This document shows, one piece after another, positions 36,325 through 47,310 of a DNA stretch of 64,000 nt. The translations under genes and the position numbers were made by a program. The notes beneath the pieces are model-generated. The model ran no database searches and was not told where the DNA came from. It saw only the letters and a program-made list of their open reading frames with translations. Origin of the DNA: Progne subis subis (lineage: Eukaryota > Chordata > Aves > Passeriformes > Hirundinidae). The stretch covers positions 2,161,872 to 2,225,871 of the forward strand of contig JAKJHU010000056.1 of assembly GCA_022316685.1 (NCBI GenBank), written 5' to 3'. The stretch's first letter is position 1. Every line of letters starts with the position of its first letter.

Positions 36325-38640
36325 TTTTATATTGATTCAAGGGATCAGGGAATATAAAGAGGTCTGGGTGTGGCTAGCAAGCCTCCTGCCTCGTTAATTG
36401 GTCTAAGGATCTTACCAAAAGTTCTGGTGTGTGGAGGAGTTTGAAATCTATCCATTAGAGGGCAATGCACTATCCATAGTGATGTCCTGGAGACAGAGAA
36501 GCAGCAGGAGCTTCAGGAGGGGGCAAAGAGAAGGGCAGAAGTGACAGTCAAAGACAAAATCCAAGGATGAGGACTTGGGTGGTGCCTGGATGATGTGAGC
36601 CAAAAGCAAATGCAGATGAAGAGGGTAACAAGGAGCACCAGACCTCTGACAGCTTCTGGCTGATGGGACCTACAGGTTTGTCCTCCAAGGGTGGTAGCCA
36701 AGAGGGGACTTCTCAGGACAGTTGCCATCAGCAGCTGGGTGGCCCTCACACAGGATCCACAGGCAACGACCAGTGTGAACTCAGAGTTCAATAGATAACT
36801 GACATCAGTCTTTAATATCTAAAAGGCCTTAAAATTTAGAGCTTGCAAGGGGAACCACCATCTGCTTCTGAAAGCTGAAAACAGTGGGAAAAAGTCTCTA
36901 CCAAAGTGTTCCCAGGGACATTGTGTTTTTAAGGAGCTTGTTTGCCTTCCAGTTCTTGCCCCCAGGGCAACTACTGAATTTGCTGTCTTAGGCAGCCGCT
37001 GAGGCTCCCCTTGAGGACATCAATTCCCCGTCACCTTCCCATAGTGCTGATGGATCTGCTTCTTTGGAGACTTTCCTGGGAGCAGCCCCAAGATGAGAAA
37101 ACCAACCCAACCTGCAATGCCTGGAGATGCCCCCCATCACCCATCAGGCTAGACACAGCTCCACAGCCTGGCTCAAACCCCTTCCAGGAGACACCAGTGC
37201 TGTTCCTCCCTCCCTGGCTGGAGCCTGCAAGGCTGCTCTCAGCAGGCAGCTGGGATGTGGCCTCTTCTTCTTTTCAGAAGAGGGTTTGCCCATGTGGATG
37301 ACAGCATGGCCGTGCCACTTGGCAGGGAGATGGGAGGAGGGATGGCAGCCTGCTGTGGTCGCTGGTGCAGGCACAGCCTTGGGAAGCACTGGCTGGGAGC
37401 TGAGGAGCAGCACTGTGAGTCTTGCTCACTGACCACAGAGCTCTGAGTGATGGGGCAGAAATTGTTCAGTGAAGAGAGAGTGAGGAAGGCACTTGGATAT
37501 TGCTGAGACGGCTGCTTTCAAGAGAAGAGTAATTTGTCTAATATACAATCTGTCACCCTCCATTCGTGCTGGAAAAGTGAGGAGCTGCTGGAAGCTAACC
37601 ACACATATGGTGACATTGCTCCATCATTAGCTTGGGTAGGAGACAAATCTCCCCGCATGGCTTTGGCATGCTGCACTGCAAACACTTATCTCTTGGGCTC
37701 GTGTTAAAGACTGGCCAAGATGGACCCTTCTTTCCACCTGCTTTCCCTCACAGGCTGTGTTGTCACCACACAGCCTCCATCAGGAAATAAATGTTTCTCC
37801 TAACTCCAAGCAACTTGTCCCTGGAAAAGTTAACTGGGTACCCTGGGGAGCTGTGTGCCATATATTCAATGAAGCAAACCCCAGTATATACACCTACATA
37901 TAAATCAGCAGTTTTGGCTCCCCATGTAACTCCTCCCCGAATCAGAAAACACCTCTGGAAGTGGCATCTTCTCTGATATTTCAGAGTGTGCAAAAACCGC
38001 CTTCTGGGTGGTTGTGGATATTTCCTCTGGTTCTTCCTTCACTTCAGTGTTTTCCCAATAACTGTCTCCAAATGGAGCTCTTCCCACTTACTGGGATTTC
38101 CTCAGGCTTCATTTTGAAGGACCAAGGAGGGTGAGGAGTACTTATTACATTAATAATAATAATTAAATAACAACTAATTCAATTACCATGTCTAATAATG
38201 ACGATAACTGCCTGCAAATCGTTCTTTCAGGGCTCTCCTTACAGCAAGAGAAATTTTATGGTGGCTCTCCCGAAGACGCCTGAGGGCTGCTGCATAAATA
38301 TTAACGGGAAGTGGGGGTCTGGGTCTTCCTGACGGCATTAAAATACACAACCCCACTGGACAGAGGCTGATGCACAGCAGTTTTGAGGTGGTGTAACTGT
38401 AGCATGGGCAGAGTTATTTCAGATTTACACCATGGCAGCCAGGAGCAGAGTCAGGCTCTGTTTGGCAGAGCCTATAAAACAGTATCGCATCCACCTGACT
38501 CCCCGCGAGCCTCGACACCTCCACATCAATATTTATTTCCAGGCCATCTCACTTTCCTTTGGCATTCAGATGTATGACCAGCCTCCGCTAAACATTTTAT
38601 TTGTGTTGGGTGTGGCTGAAACGAGTTTGTGTTGGGTGAG
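36322..38640. other. Unassigned non-coding sequence
   Basis: No repeat or exon recognised. The 38140-38215 part is very AT-rich (TAATAATAATAATTAAATAAC-like). CpG begins to rise from about 38270, ahead of the island at 38641. Confidence 0.5.
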
Positions 38641-38785
38641 GGGTGGCGGTGTGTTTGAGCACAGGCCGTCTACAAGGGCCTTCTGTGCGCGGTGGCAGCG
38701 GGCGCTGGCCGCGCTCGGCTCCGGCAGCTGCAGTCAGCCCCAGGTGTGCACAAACACCCTCACACGGCGCTCCAGCCGTGCTCAT
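38641..38785. promoter_or_regulatory. Short CpG island
   Basis: About 13 CpG in 145 bp at roughly 60-65% GC, an observed/expected ratio near 0.9. It is bordered by CpG-poor DNA, although a few CpG extend upstream to 38270. It is shorter than formal island limits unless the flanks are included. It contains a CTCF-like core. No convincing first exon is visible. Confidence 0.55.
38685..38698 (+). promoter_or_regulatory. Candidate CTCF binding site
   Basis: The 14 bases GTGCGCGGTGGCAG agree with the established CTCF core CCGCGNGGNGGCAG at all fixed positions except the first two. A site inside a short CpG island outside any gene could be an insulator or loop anchor. Occupancy is inferred. Confidence 0.45.
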
Positions 38786-41328
38786 CTGCCAAAGACAGCA
38801 ACAAAGCTTTAAAAGGGCCGTGGGATGCAGACCCCACAGGAGAAACCCCCCTCAAAAAGGAGATGTTTCAGGAGGGGTAGCTGGCTCTCGCGTCCTTTTG
38901 CAACCAGAGGATTTTGCTTCTGGCTTGGACTACAGGAAGGTGCAAGGGCACGAAACCACTTTGGAAGCAAAATAAACTTCAGGACTAAATGAATGGTGTT
39001 TTCTTGGAAAAAGGGATCAGTCACAACGAAGTAAAGTAACATAATTTTCCATGCCACCAGTCTTCCCCAACCTTGCTCCTTTCCCAAACCACAGGACAGC
39101 AGGATGCCTTGCCTTTTACCGAGGAAAACCAGCTCTCAGGTCATTATTCTGATGCACAAACACGCTGCCAGGTCTAGGGAGCTGGCTCAGCTGCCTGGGC
39201 TGTGGATGAAATTTTATTCCAATAACACCGAGGCGGGTTTCTCTTTATGCTAATCCTCCAGGCTTCAGGGTGTCACGGTGCAGGGGAAGCACAAAATCAT
39301 GCTTTATGAGTGTGATCTGTCTGCAGACTCAGTATCACTTCCCTCCCAATCTTACCTGCCACAGTCAGCCAGAGATCATAAATACACCCCTAATGCCACG
39401 ATTAGCATATGCTCTTGAAAGAAAATTGTGCTTGTAGCAAGAGTCCCTGAGGGCCAGTATCAACAGAGAGACATTACAGAGAGAAACTGGAGATCAGGGC
39501 TGAGCTTTCAAGTCCGTGCTCCCTCGCTAGGCAATGGTCTCTGCAGAGATTATTCCTGCTTTTATCAGGAACAGACATTGCAAAGTATTGCACATGTTGA
39601 CTCTGCTTTGACTTATGGTTAGACCATCTTTTTGGTGGGGCAATAATCAATGCCAGGCTTTCAGCTCTGTGCTTCACTAAATCTGACTGAATAATTACAG
39701 AAACCCCAAAACCAACCGTCCTATTATGCAGCTTAATATTCTTGCTCTTCTCCGTCGGTTTTATAAGCTGCTCCTGGTAAAGGGAACAAACTCTCTTGCC
39801 AGTTCTGACAAGATAGATTGACAGGGTCCCTGCACAAAGCAAGAAGGACAGATGAAGGAGAGGAGAAAGCAAAGGTGAAGAACAAGACCTAGTTTTTGAT
39901 TTGGGTGTTTGCCATCTGAAAGCGAGGTCGCATTTCGCACACCATTTTTTCTAGGGGTAGAGTTTGGCACCTGCTTAGGGTTTTGCAGCTGGGGTACAAT
40001 GCACTGCAAACCCTCCCTAGCAGCCTTGGAGGAGTGTGGGTTTGTCTGCTGCCTGCCCTAAAAAGCCTTTGATCTTCCTGAGACTTCTAATGGGATCCAA
40101 TTGCAACCGTAATCATAAATAAGTGAAAAATATAAAATAGGTAACAAAAGCCGCATAAATGTGTTGCCACTTGAAGGTTTCAAATTCCTCCCTTACTCAG
40201 CGTGATGCCCTGAAATAAATGGAAACAGGAGACCTGCTGAGGAGGAATAGTGACATTTTGTGGTGCCTGATTTGTGATGCAATGGGGATGCTGGGGGGCG
40301 GTGGGGACAAATTTTCACTTTATATTCTGCTCAAATGAGACAAAGATTACAGTTAGGAGTCAAGTACTATCAAATTATTTATTGAATTCTGTTGGGGTGG
40401 AGAGGGTATTTGCTCTTTTTCCAGAAAAAAATATTGATTTTAAGGATGGCTTTGATATCAATTAGACTCAACATGAGAGACAGGCAGTCACTTTGTATAG
40501 GGAATTTAATTAAAAGCTCTGTACTTAGTCAGAAGAGTGTTCTAAGGATAAAATTGTTTTCCCCCTTTGGGTCAATTTTCTGTTATGTTTGTATAATGCA
40601 ATTAAAGAAGGACCCATGCCAAGCAATACTCATGCCTGGTATAAAACTGTCCATACGTAATGACTGACTTCTTGGACTTCCACTCCACAATAGATTAATG
40701 AGTGTTAGCTGCATTTAGATGTGGTTATCTTTTGTTTTATTGCTACAAGAACACATTCTTACGGGTGCATACCTCTTATAAGGCCCTACAAGGACTGCTT
40801 AGGCACAAGCAAGGAAATTATGAGAAGGGTGGAATTCTACAAAACTCTTCTATTTTGAAAAATTAGAAGTAAAAACTGACTTGATCCAAAACAGATGAAG
40901 CTTCGGATCAAGAGACCCATCTCAGAGTTTGTAACTAAGATTAATATTTAATATAGAATAAGGGCACATAAATGGCAAAGAATTTTTGGCAAAGAGCTGT
41001 AATGGGCACAAATCTAATGTCTGTTTGTTGGCCTGGAGCTGAATCACTAACACTGGGTACACAAAGAGCTTGCACAGAGCTTCAGCCCAAGACTTTCCAT
41101 CACTTCAGTGGGTTTTGGAGCATCTGTTGTCCAGCTTTCCCTGCAAAGGAGCTCAGGAAGGACCACAGCAATCAACTGGCAAGAGGCTGAACCAGAGCTG
41201 GCCTCGGAGGATCCCGAAGGCTGCAAGAGCTGCAGTCCTGTGACTTCTCTGCAGACTCCTCTTGGCACTCTGTGAACACGGGGATTGTGCCCTTGACTTA
41301 TACACATGGAGGTCTGGGGCTATGGGTT
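38786..41328. other. Unassigned non-coding sequence
   Basis: No recognised gene or repeat. AT-rich from about 40100 to 41000. Frames up to 132 codons show no family features. Confidence 0.5.
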
Positions 41329-41921
41329 TAGAATCATAGAATCTTAGAATTGTTTGGGTTGGAAGGGACCTTAAAGATCATCCATTTCCCTGCCTTTTGC
41401 AGGGACACCTCCCACTATCCCAGGTTGCTCCAAGCCCATTCCAATTTGGCCTTGGACACTTCCAGGGATCCAGGGGCAGCCACAGCTTCTCTGGAAAACC
41501 TGGTCCAGTGCCCCACCACCCTTGCAGGGAAGAATTTCTTCCTAATATCGAAACTAAACCTACTTCTAGTTTAAAGCCATTCCTCCTTGTCCCAGCTCTC
41601 TTGGAGCCCCTTTAAGCACTGGAAGGGGCTCTGAGGTCTCTCTGGAGCTTTCTCTTCTTCAGGATGAACAATCCAAATTTTCTCAACCTAACTCTATAGG
41701 AGAGCTGAATATCCACCCCTCTGATAATCTTTGTGGGCTTCTCTGGATTAGTTCCAACAGGTTCACATCTTTTTTGTGCTGAGGGCCCCAGAGCTGAACA
41801 CAGCACTGCAGATGGGATCTCATGAGAGTGGAGCAGAGGAGGAGAATCACCTCCCTCAACTTGCTGGTCACCCTTCTTTTGAGGATACAGTTGGATTTCT
41901 GGGCTGCAAGCACACATTGCC
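41329..41921 (-). repeat. CR1 LINE, 3' UTR plus ORF2 C-terminus, antisense
   Basis: This is the longest well-preserved CR1 here, about 593 bp. The + strand opens with TAGAATCATAGAATCTTAGA, the reverse complement of the CR1 3' terminus. It continues through 'gggttggaagggacc', 'ttccaatttggccttggacacttccaggg', 'tgcagggaagaatttcttcctaatatc' and 'ctctggattagttccaaca', and then enters ORF2. The 5' truncation falls near 41921, where an AT dinucleotide tract begins. A complete 3' end with a truncated 5' end is the normal result of CR1 target-primed insertion. Divergence is visibly lower than in the 21-24 kb relics. Confidence 0.92.
41612..41913 (-). pseudogene. CR1 ORF2 C-terminal fragment (broken)
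   Basis: The antisense strand encodes the region just after the reverse-transcriptase domain of CR1 ORF2. In one frame (41683-41913) I can read LAAQK, then VTSKLREVILLL, then LWGPQHKKD, all landmarks of CR1 ORF2. The family continues with a T-K-M-I-R-G type motif, and here that motif (TKIIRG, followed by a basic LKKRKLQRDL) is found in a different frame, so at least one frameshift lies around 41735-41750. The original enzyme makes and inserts DNA copies of the element's RNA. This fragment lacks the endonuclease and all catalytic reverse-transcriptase residues and is dead. Confidence 0.85.
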
Positions 41922-42058
41922 TTGATTCTGAATTTATATGATTTTATATATGTATATATGAATATATACACACATATAATATATATATTTTTATATATAT
42001 ATACACATATATAAATATACAGGATTCAGATTCCACATCTATATATATGATTCTGAAT
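41922..42058. repeat. AT dinucleotide-rich block
   Basis: Mostly TATATA/ACACAT words from about 41937 to 42048, able to form hairpins. The 11-base word TGATTCTGAAT flanks it at 41923-41933 and 42048-42058. The left end touches the truncated 5' end of the neighbouring CR1. Confidence 0.85.
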
Positions 42059-45000
42059 GCATTTTGAATACATCTAGTTTCCTTTTTGCATATGATATTC
42101 TTATCTTAAAAACTATTTCCATCTCCTCTATTTTAACTCCTTATTAGAGATGCAATCACTAACACTTAAGCCTGGACAGGGGGGAAATGGTGTCCAAAGC
42201 CCTTCTGATTTTCTGGGGAAGTCACAGTCAAGTACCTTTTGTTTGTTGGAGGATACACAGCAACTCCAGGCTGTTTCTGTTGCAGGATAAGGCAGGATAC
42301 CCAGGAAAACTCAGCCCTGCTCTGTCTGCTCCCAGTGAAGCTGGAGGGAGACCCTTCATCTCAGCAGAGTCAGAGCAACATGGCAGGATAACTGAGAATC
42401 CCAGCCCTAACTTTAGAGGAAAAGTGCAGAGCCAAACACGCACAGGAAAGAAGCCAAAAGAAACTGGCATTGTGGAGGATGATTCCTGCCTTGTGTACTG
42501 CAGTGGTGGGTACTGGGGAAAATAAACACGTCAGACAGAGATGTAAACAGAGAGGAGAATCACAGACAGGCACAGGAATACACGGGGCTGATGCCAAACC
42601 TGCAGAAGTCAATGAGAACCCAAGGATGGATGTAGCAGATGACTTCAGAACAGGTTCAGGTAACTGAAAGGATAAGGGAAAAGACCCTGCTCATTGGAGT
42701 GTCTGCTCAGACAACTCAAGCAGACACTGAGCCTCTCAGAACAATGCACAAACATCTCCCTTATCCTCTCATGCTCTGCAGTAGCACATGAAGTCCTCAC
42801 ATGTTCTCCTGGAGAGGCAGAAAGCCCATAGGAGCCTCCTGCAGCACTGGAACCCTCCCCACATGGCTTGCAGCATCCTCTGCTCCATGCTGGAGAGGCT
42901 TTCTCTCAGATGGAGTTTATTACGCACGACAAAGCTGGTGTATATTCACTCTGATGCAATTATAATTTTACAGCAAGAGGCTGCAAATCACTCAGGAGCC
43001 TGGCTGATTTTAGGTGCCTGGGATTTTAGGGGCAGATAGGCAAAGAAACACCTTGGGGGATGTTCATATCTCTTGCCTTCCCCTCCGTGCCTGTCAGGAA
43101 TTTTCAGCCTGTGCTGCACCATCCCCATTCCCTCGCTGCTACGGCAGCAACAAGTTTCAGGACCCTTTGCACCCTTCAAAGAACGTATGGAGGCTGTGAC
43201 CCCGCAGGAGGCCCCATGTTCCAAGTGATTTCTCACTTAAATGCCATATGGATATGTCAGCACATGCAGCCTTTTTTTCCTCCTCCCCTCCAATTTCCAT
43301 CTGCTAAGAGGGAGCCGGACTGTAGGGCTTTGCAAGTAGTAGATGAAAATGTTAAAAAACTGGAAAAAAACCCAACCCACAGTGCTGTTCAGGGGACATA
43401 AAAATAATGTTGCTTGTTGGATCTGATTTTTCTGTTGTACACAAGGAAAATGTCTTTTCTTCTCTCCCTGTATCCTGTTCAGCAAATCCTTCAGTCTAGC
43501 AGGAACAGTTGCCTCAGGGACGCTCCCAGACACACACAATTCCTTTTGTTTTAGTGGGGGCCTTCCAAACTTGGCCCTTTTGAGAGCAGAAATGTTCACT
43601 TGTTGGTTCACTGGCTTCCACTGATTTCCCCAGAACCAAAAGCTAGCCTGTTGTTCTGACTACAAACAACACCAACTTCTCAATTATTAATATGCTGATA
43701 TTTTGTTTGGGTCATACAATCATTATTTGCCCTCACTTGGGTTGTTTCACAAAAAAGGTGGACACCTTGTCATCAGACTCATTATGCTTTCCCATCATAA
43801 CATGGATCCTGAAGTAAGCTTAAGCCATGGATTGATGACACACCCCTTCTGGCTTTGGGGTCAAAGTTCTGGATTGAAAAGACAAGGTAGCATAGAGAAT
43901 TGGCTTGGTAGGGGCTCATTAGTTGTTCAGAACCATTCAGAGATTCACCCCATATGAGGAATTGTTCCGTTGTTAGTCTTCCCACAGTTATCTCATCCCA
44001 TTCCTGCGAGTTCATGGAAGGTATGTGGTTGCCCACACTCAGGTTTGTAGACGTGTCTGATCTGGTCTTGCAGAGACCTGACACTTGGGATCATGAAAGT
44101 GTGATTTTAAATTTGCAGCAGCAGAGTTCCCTTGCACAAGACGCCCTTCCAGCATTTTAAGTTTCAAATATTTTTGTAAAAGGAGAGGTGTGGGAGCAGG
44201 ACAGCACCTGAAGGCATTTGCAGCTGAATGCACATAACCAACCTTAGAAATGAAGGAAAGATGAGCAGATTTCTAATGACAGGCAATATGCTGGGTGATA
44301 AAAGTGTGAGATGATCCACTGCCACCCAGACTGCACTAAAGAAAGATGTCCATTACTCCCCAGACAGAAGAGACTCATTTACCCAATCATCATATGCAGG
44401 TAAAACAGCAAAGGAGGCTGCACAAGACAAAAGAGACCAGCACAGGAACCCTCCCTCGTGGAATAAAGTTCAGCAATACAAAAGGAGCATTGTGCACATG
44501 CTTTCAATGCATTTTAGCTGTGCCCTCTAATCAGAGACCTGGCTAAAAGGGAAAACCTCTCAGAACCAGCAGTCTTGGGAGTTGGAAATTCCCCACAATG
44601 GTCATTGAGTGTTATTATGGGTTAGGACTAACTGATGGGAAGCAGCACCAACAGCCCCATCAGGCACTGGGACTTGCCCTACCCTTCCCACTCCTCCCTG
44701 CTGAGCTCAGCTTTAGCCCTGCAGCATAGAAATGCTCCCTTACACATCCAGTCCCTATCCCACTGATGGGAGGACACATCCTTTTTCCTATTTAATTCCT
44801 CCACACACAGAGCTCCAGACATGTCACCCTCTGAGTGTGGGATGTCCCACACTGGGGGATGGAGCTGCTGGCACACAGGTGCTTGCAGTGCCCAGGCTGC
44901 ACCTCTCCATCCATTCCCCCAACACTCAGACCATTTCTGCTCCCCGAGCCTGTAGCAGCAAGAACAGAGTTACCCTCCTTGGAATGACTGGGAAACCAAC

Positions 45001-46699
45001 ACTGAAAAGAAAGCCCTGTCATGCTGCTTTAAAAGGCACATTTCCACCAGGCTCCCATGCCAGCCTGCGTATTGTGTTCCCTCTTTCTGCTATCCAGTAA
45101 GGAATCCTGCAGAGACAATGATGGTCCCTGTGCCTTCAAGAAGTGCAGCTCCTGCTGGCAGCAGTGCTGCATCCAGCATCCAGCAGAGCATCCTTCCTGC
45201 GCCCTGTACCCACCACCCATGGAGGCTCAGCCCCCCCAGCTCTGCTGCCTCCCCCCTCGGGGTCACACCAACCCCTCACCCCGACACCAAACTCTGAGCT
45301 CCTCATACGGCTGTGGAATCTCTCTGTCCTCCAAGCCTGCAAGGATCGTGTTGGGAAACAACAGCAGGCCCTATCCAAGCCCACGCAAGTCAATGGGAGT
45401 CCTCCCATTAAATCAGGTCCCCAAGGCATATGCCTCAATGGCCAATAACCTTTTAAATGAATTACTTTCCTGTGCTGGTTTTGGGAGGCCCAGATAGTAC
45501 AGTTATTTCAAAAGACACTGCTACAGGCATGATCTTAACATTTAATTACATAACATTTTAATAAGTGCTCGAGAGCATTTGAATATGTCTCCCACCCTTT
45601 CGGATTCTGCCAGGTTTGTTTCTCCTAAAGAAAAAAAATTATCAAACTGTGAGAACTAGGGTCTAGTTCTTTCCAGCTAAGATCTCCTTAAATTTCCCCA
45701 ATGAGTACAGACTCTCTGCCATAGACAGATCCTCATTCATTTTGGGAAGAAACTGGGACGGAGAGAGTGGGGGAGAAGAAAAGACAGAGAGGAAAAAAAA
45801 AAGGAGGCTTATGTCTCAAAGATCACTAGAGGCCAAATATTCTCAGGCACCCCGGCTTTTACAGAGAAATCCTTAACAGTATAAAAATGGAAACACTTCA
45901 AAGATAAAATAAATAATTTAATAATAGTCTGCTTCTCCAAAGGGTTTTGAACAAGTTTTAGATTTGCCAGTGAATGTTTCCCTTAGGCTGTAGGCCAGTG
46001 GAAAAAAAGACACTGTGTGCCTCTTCTTTCGTAAAATGCACTTTGTGTTATTTTATTTCTTGATAAGACTCAGAAACAATTCTTTCCGCTCTCACCCTGC
46101 CTTCATAGAAAAAAAGTTGGTGTTTTTGTTTGTTTGTTTGTTTTTAAGAGAAGCCAAGGATTGTACAGTTGCAAATGATCTCTTACATACAACACACACT
46201 AAAATAATTGTTGAAATAGATCCAAAGCCATCCAGATTGCATAGTTTTCTTTCTGGTTGTCTCACTTACAATCACCCACTGAGAAGAACATCAGATTCTT
46301 TAGCAAGGTGTGTTTAAAGAGAAGTCATTTGAAGACCCCAAGAGCCTTTTGTGTAATTAAGAGAGTATTTATAAGCAAGACTCTGCAATATTTATAGGTT
46401 TGGAAAATGCACAAGAGTAAACTGTGGCATTAGCGGTTGTAACATACTTGATAGGTCAAAGAGGCTGTTACTTAAGGAAAAAAATCATTTATTTGGCAAT
46501 CACATGAACAGTAAGACGAACTGAGCTGCATTAGTGTCCTCTTCAGACACTACAGTACTTTACCTCTGCATTCTACACTGTTTCATCTCAGTTTATACTC
46601 CATTCCTTGCAATTATTTACAAGGTTAAAAAGATGAGAGGCTGCCTTAGTTTTTGTGGTTGGATGTTGTGTTTTTCTTGTCTTCACTGTTAAGTCTAGC
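42059..46699. other. Unassigned non-coding sequence
   Basis: About 4.6 kb with no recognised transposon except a (TTTG)n tract at 46121-46145. The 44650-45440 part is C-rich and gives overlapping frames up to 146 codons (rich in Cys, Ser, Pro). They show no domain pattern, so I do not call a gene. Confidence 0.5.
46121..46145. repeat. (TTTG)n microsatellite
   Basis: About five TTTG units flanked by T runs. Confidence 0.9.
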
Positions 46700-47050
46700 C
46701 TTTAGGAATCCCAGAACCCTGAATCAAAGTATGGAGCAAGGAGGGTTGCCCTCAGTAGAGTAGGATCAGGTTAGAGAACACTTGAAATATCTGAAAATAC
46801 AGAAGTCCCTGGAACCTGGTGGTGAGCAACTAGGAGCACTGAAGGACCTGGCCAAATGTCACTCTATATTATTTTTGGAAGGTCATGGCCACTGGGGCTG
46901 GTTCCTGAGCGCTGGAAGAAAGCAAATGTCACCAAAGTCTTTAATACAGTCCAGTCAGCCCTGCCTTGATCGTTGGGATGATGATGGAGCAAATCTTCAT
47001 GGAAGCCTTTTCCAAACATTTAGAGAACAAGAAGTCATTGTATAAATACC
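46700..47050 (+). pseudogene. CR1 ORF2 reverse-transcriptase fragment (decayed), sense
   Basis: The DNA follows CR1 ORF2 upstream of and into the reverse-transcriptase domain. It starts with 'agcaaggagggttgccctcagtagag-aggatcaggttagagaacactt', then 'tttggaaggtcatggcc' (about 46874), 'gctggaagaaagcaaatgtcacc' (about 46911), 'ccagtcagccctgcct' and 'atggagcaaatcttcatggaag' (about 46983). In translation, MEQIFMEAFSKHLENKKS is visible from about 46984, equivalent to the family's MEQ-(I/L)-L-E ... ENK segment. About 35 bases that normally lie between the 'gtctt-aaa' and 'ccagtcagcc' segments are missing near 46953. The catalytic D-D motif region is absent. Nothing here can be expressed as a working enzyme. 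Confidence 0.85.
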
Positions 47051-47059
47051 TAATGTGGG

Positions 47060-47310
47060 GTGTACAGAAGTTGCAACCAGATTCTTCTCAGAGCAGTCTA
47101 AGGACAGGGCAAGAGGTAGTGGGCATGCATTGCAATACTTACCATTCCATTTAATTTTTTTTTTTATTATTTTTTTCAGTGAGGGTGGCCAAGCATTGAA
47201 ACAAGCTGCCAGGGATTGTGTGACAGAGACACTAAACCTCAGCTGGAACAGATCCTGGGCCACCTGCCCCAGTGCTGGGTGGGGGTACACCGTCCCCACC
47301 CTTTGCAGAT
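47060..47310 (+). repeat. CR1 3' part (ORF2 end and 3' UTR), sense
   Basis: The sequence jumps from the mid reverse-transcriptase region to the end of the element. 'ccagattcttctcagagcagtctaaggacagggcaagagg' (about 47078) and TGAGGGTGGCCAAGCATTG (about 47180) match the last ORF2 codons. 'ggaacagatcctgggccacctgcccc' (about 47244) matches the start of the 3' UTR. A T-rich stretch (47155-47177) corresponds to the 'aaaaacttttttactgtgaggg' region and has expanded. The terminal ATTCTATGA-type end is not clear. Same orientation and tight spacing suggest this is the same insertion as 46700-47050 with an internal deletion of roughly 0.9 kb. Confidence 0.8.

Noticed and set aside
45057..45497. 146-codon Cys/Ser/Pro-rich frame suggestive of a small secreted or keratin-like protein
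   Set aside because: Cys spacing is irregular, no keratin or secretory motif is present, and equally long frames overlap it on the other strand, as expected in C-rich DNA.
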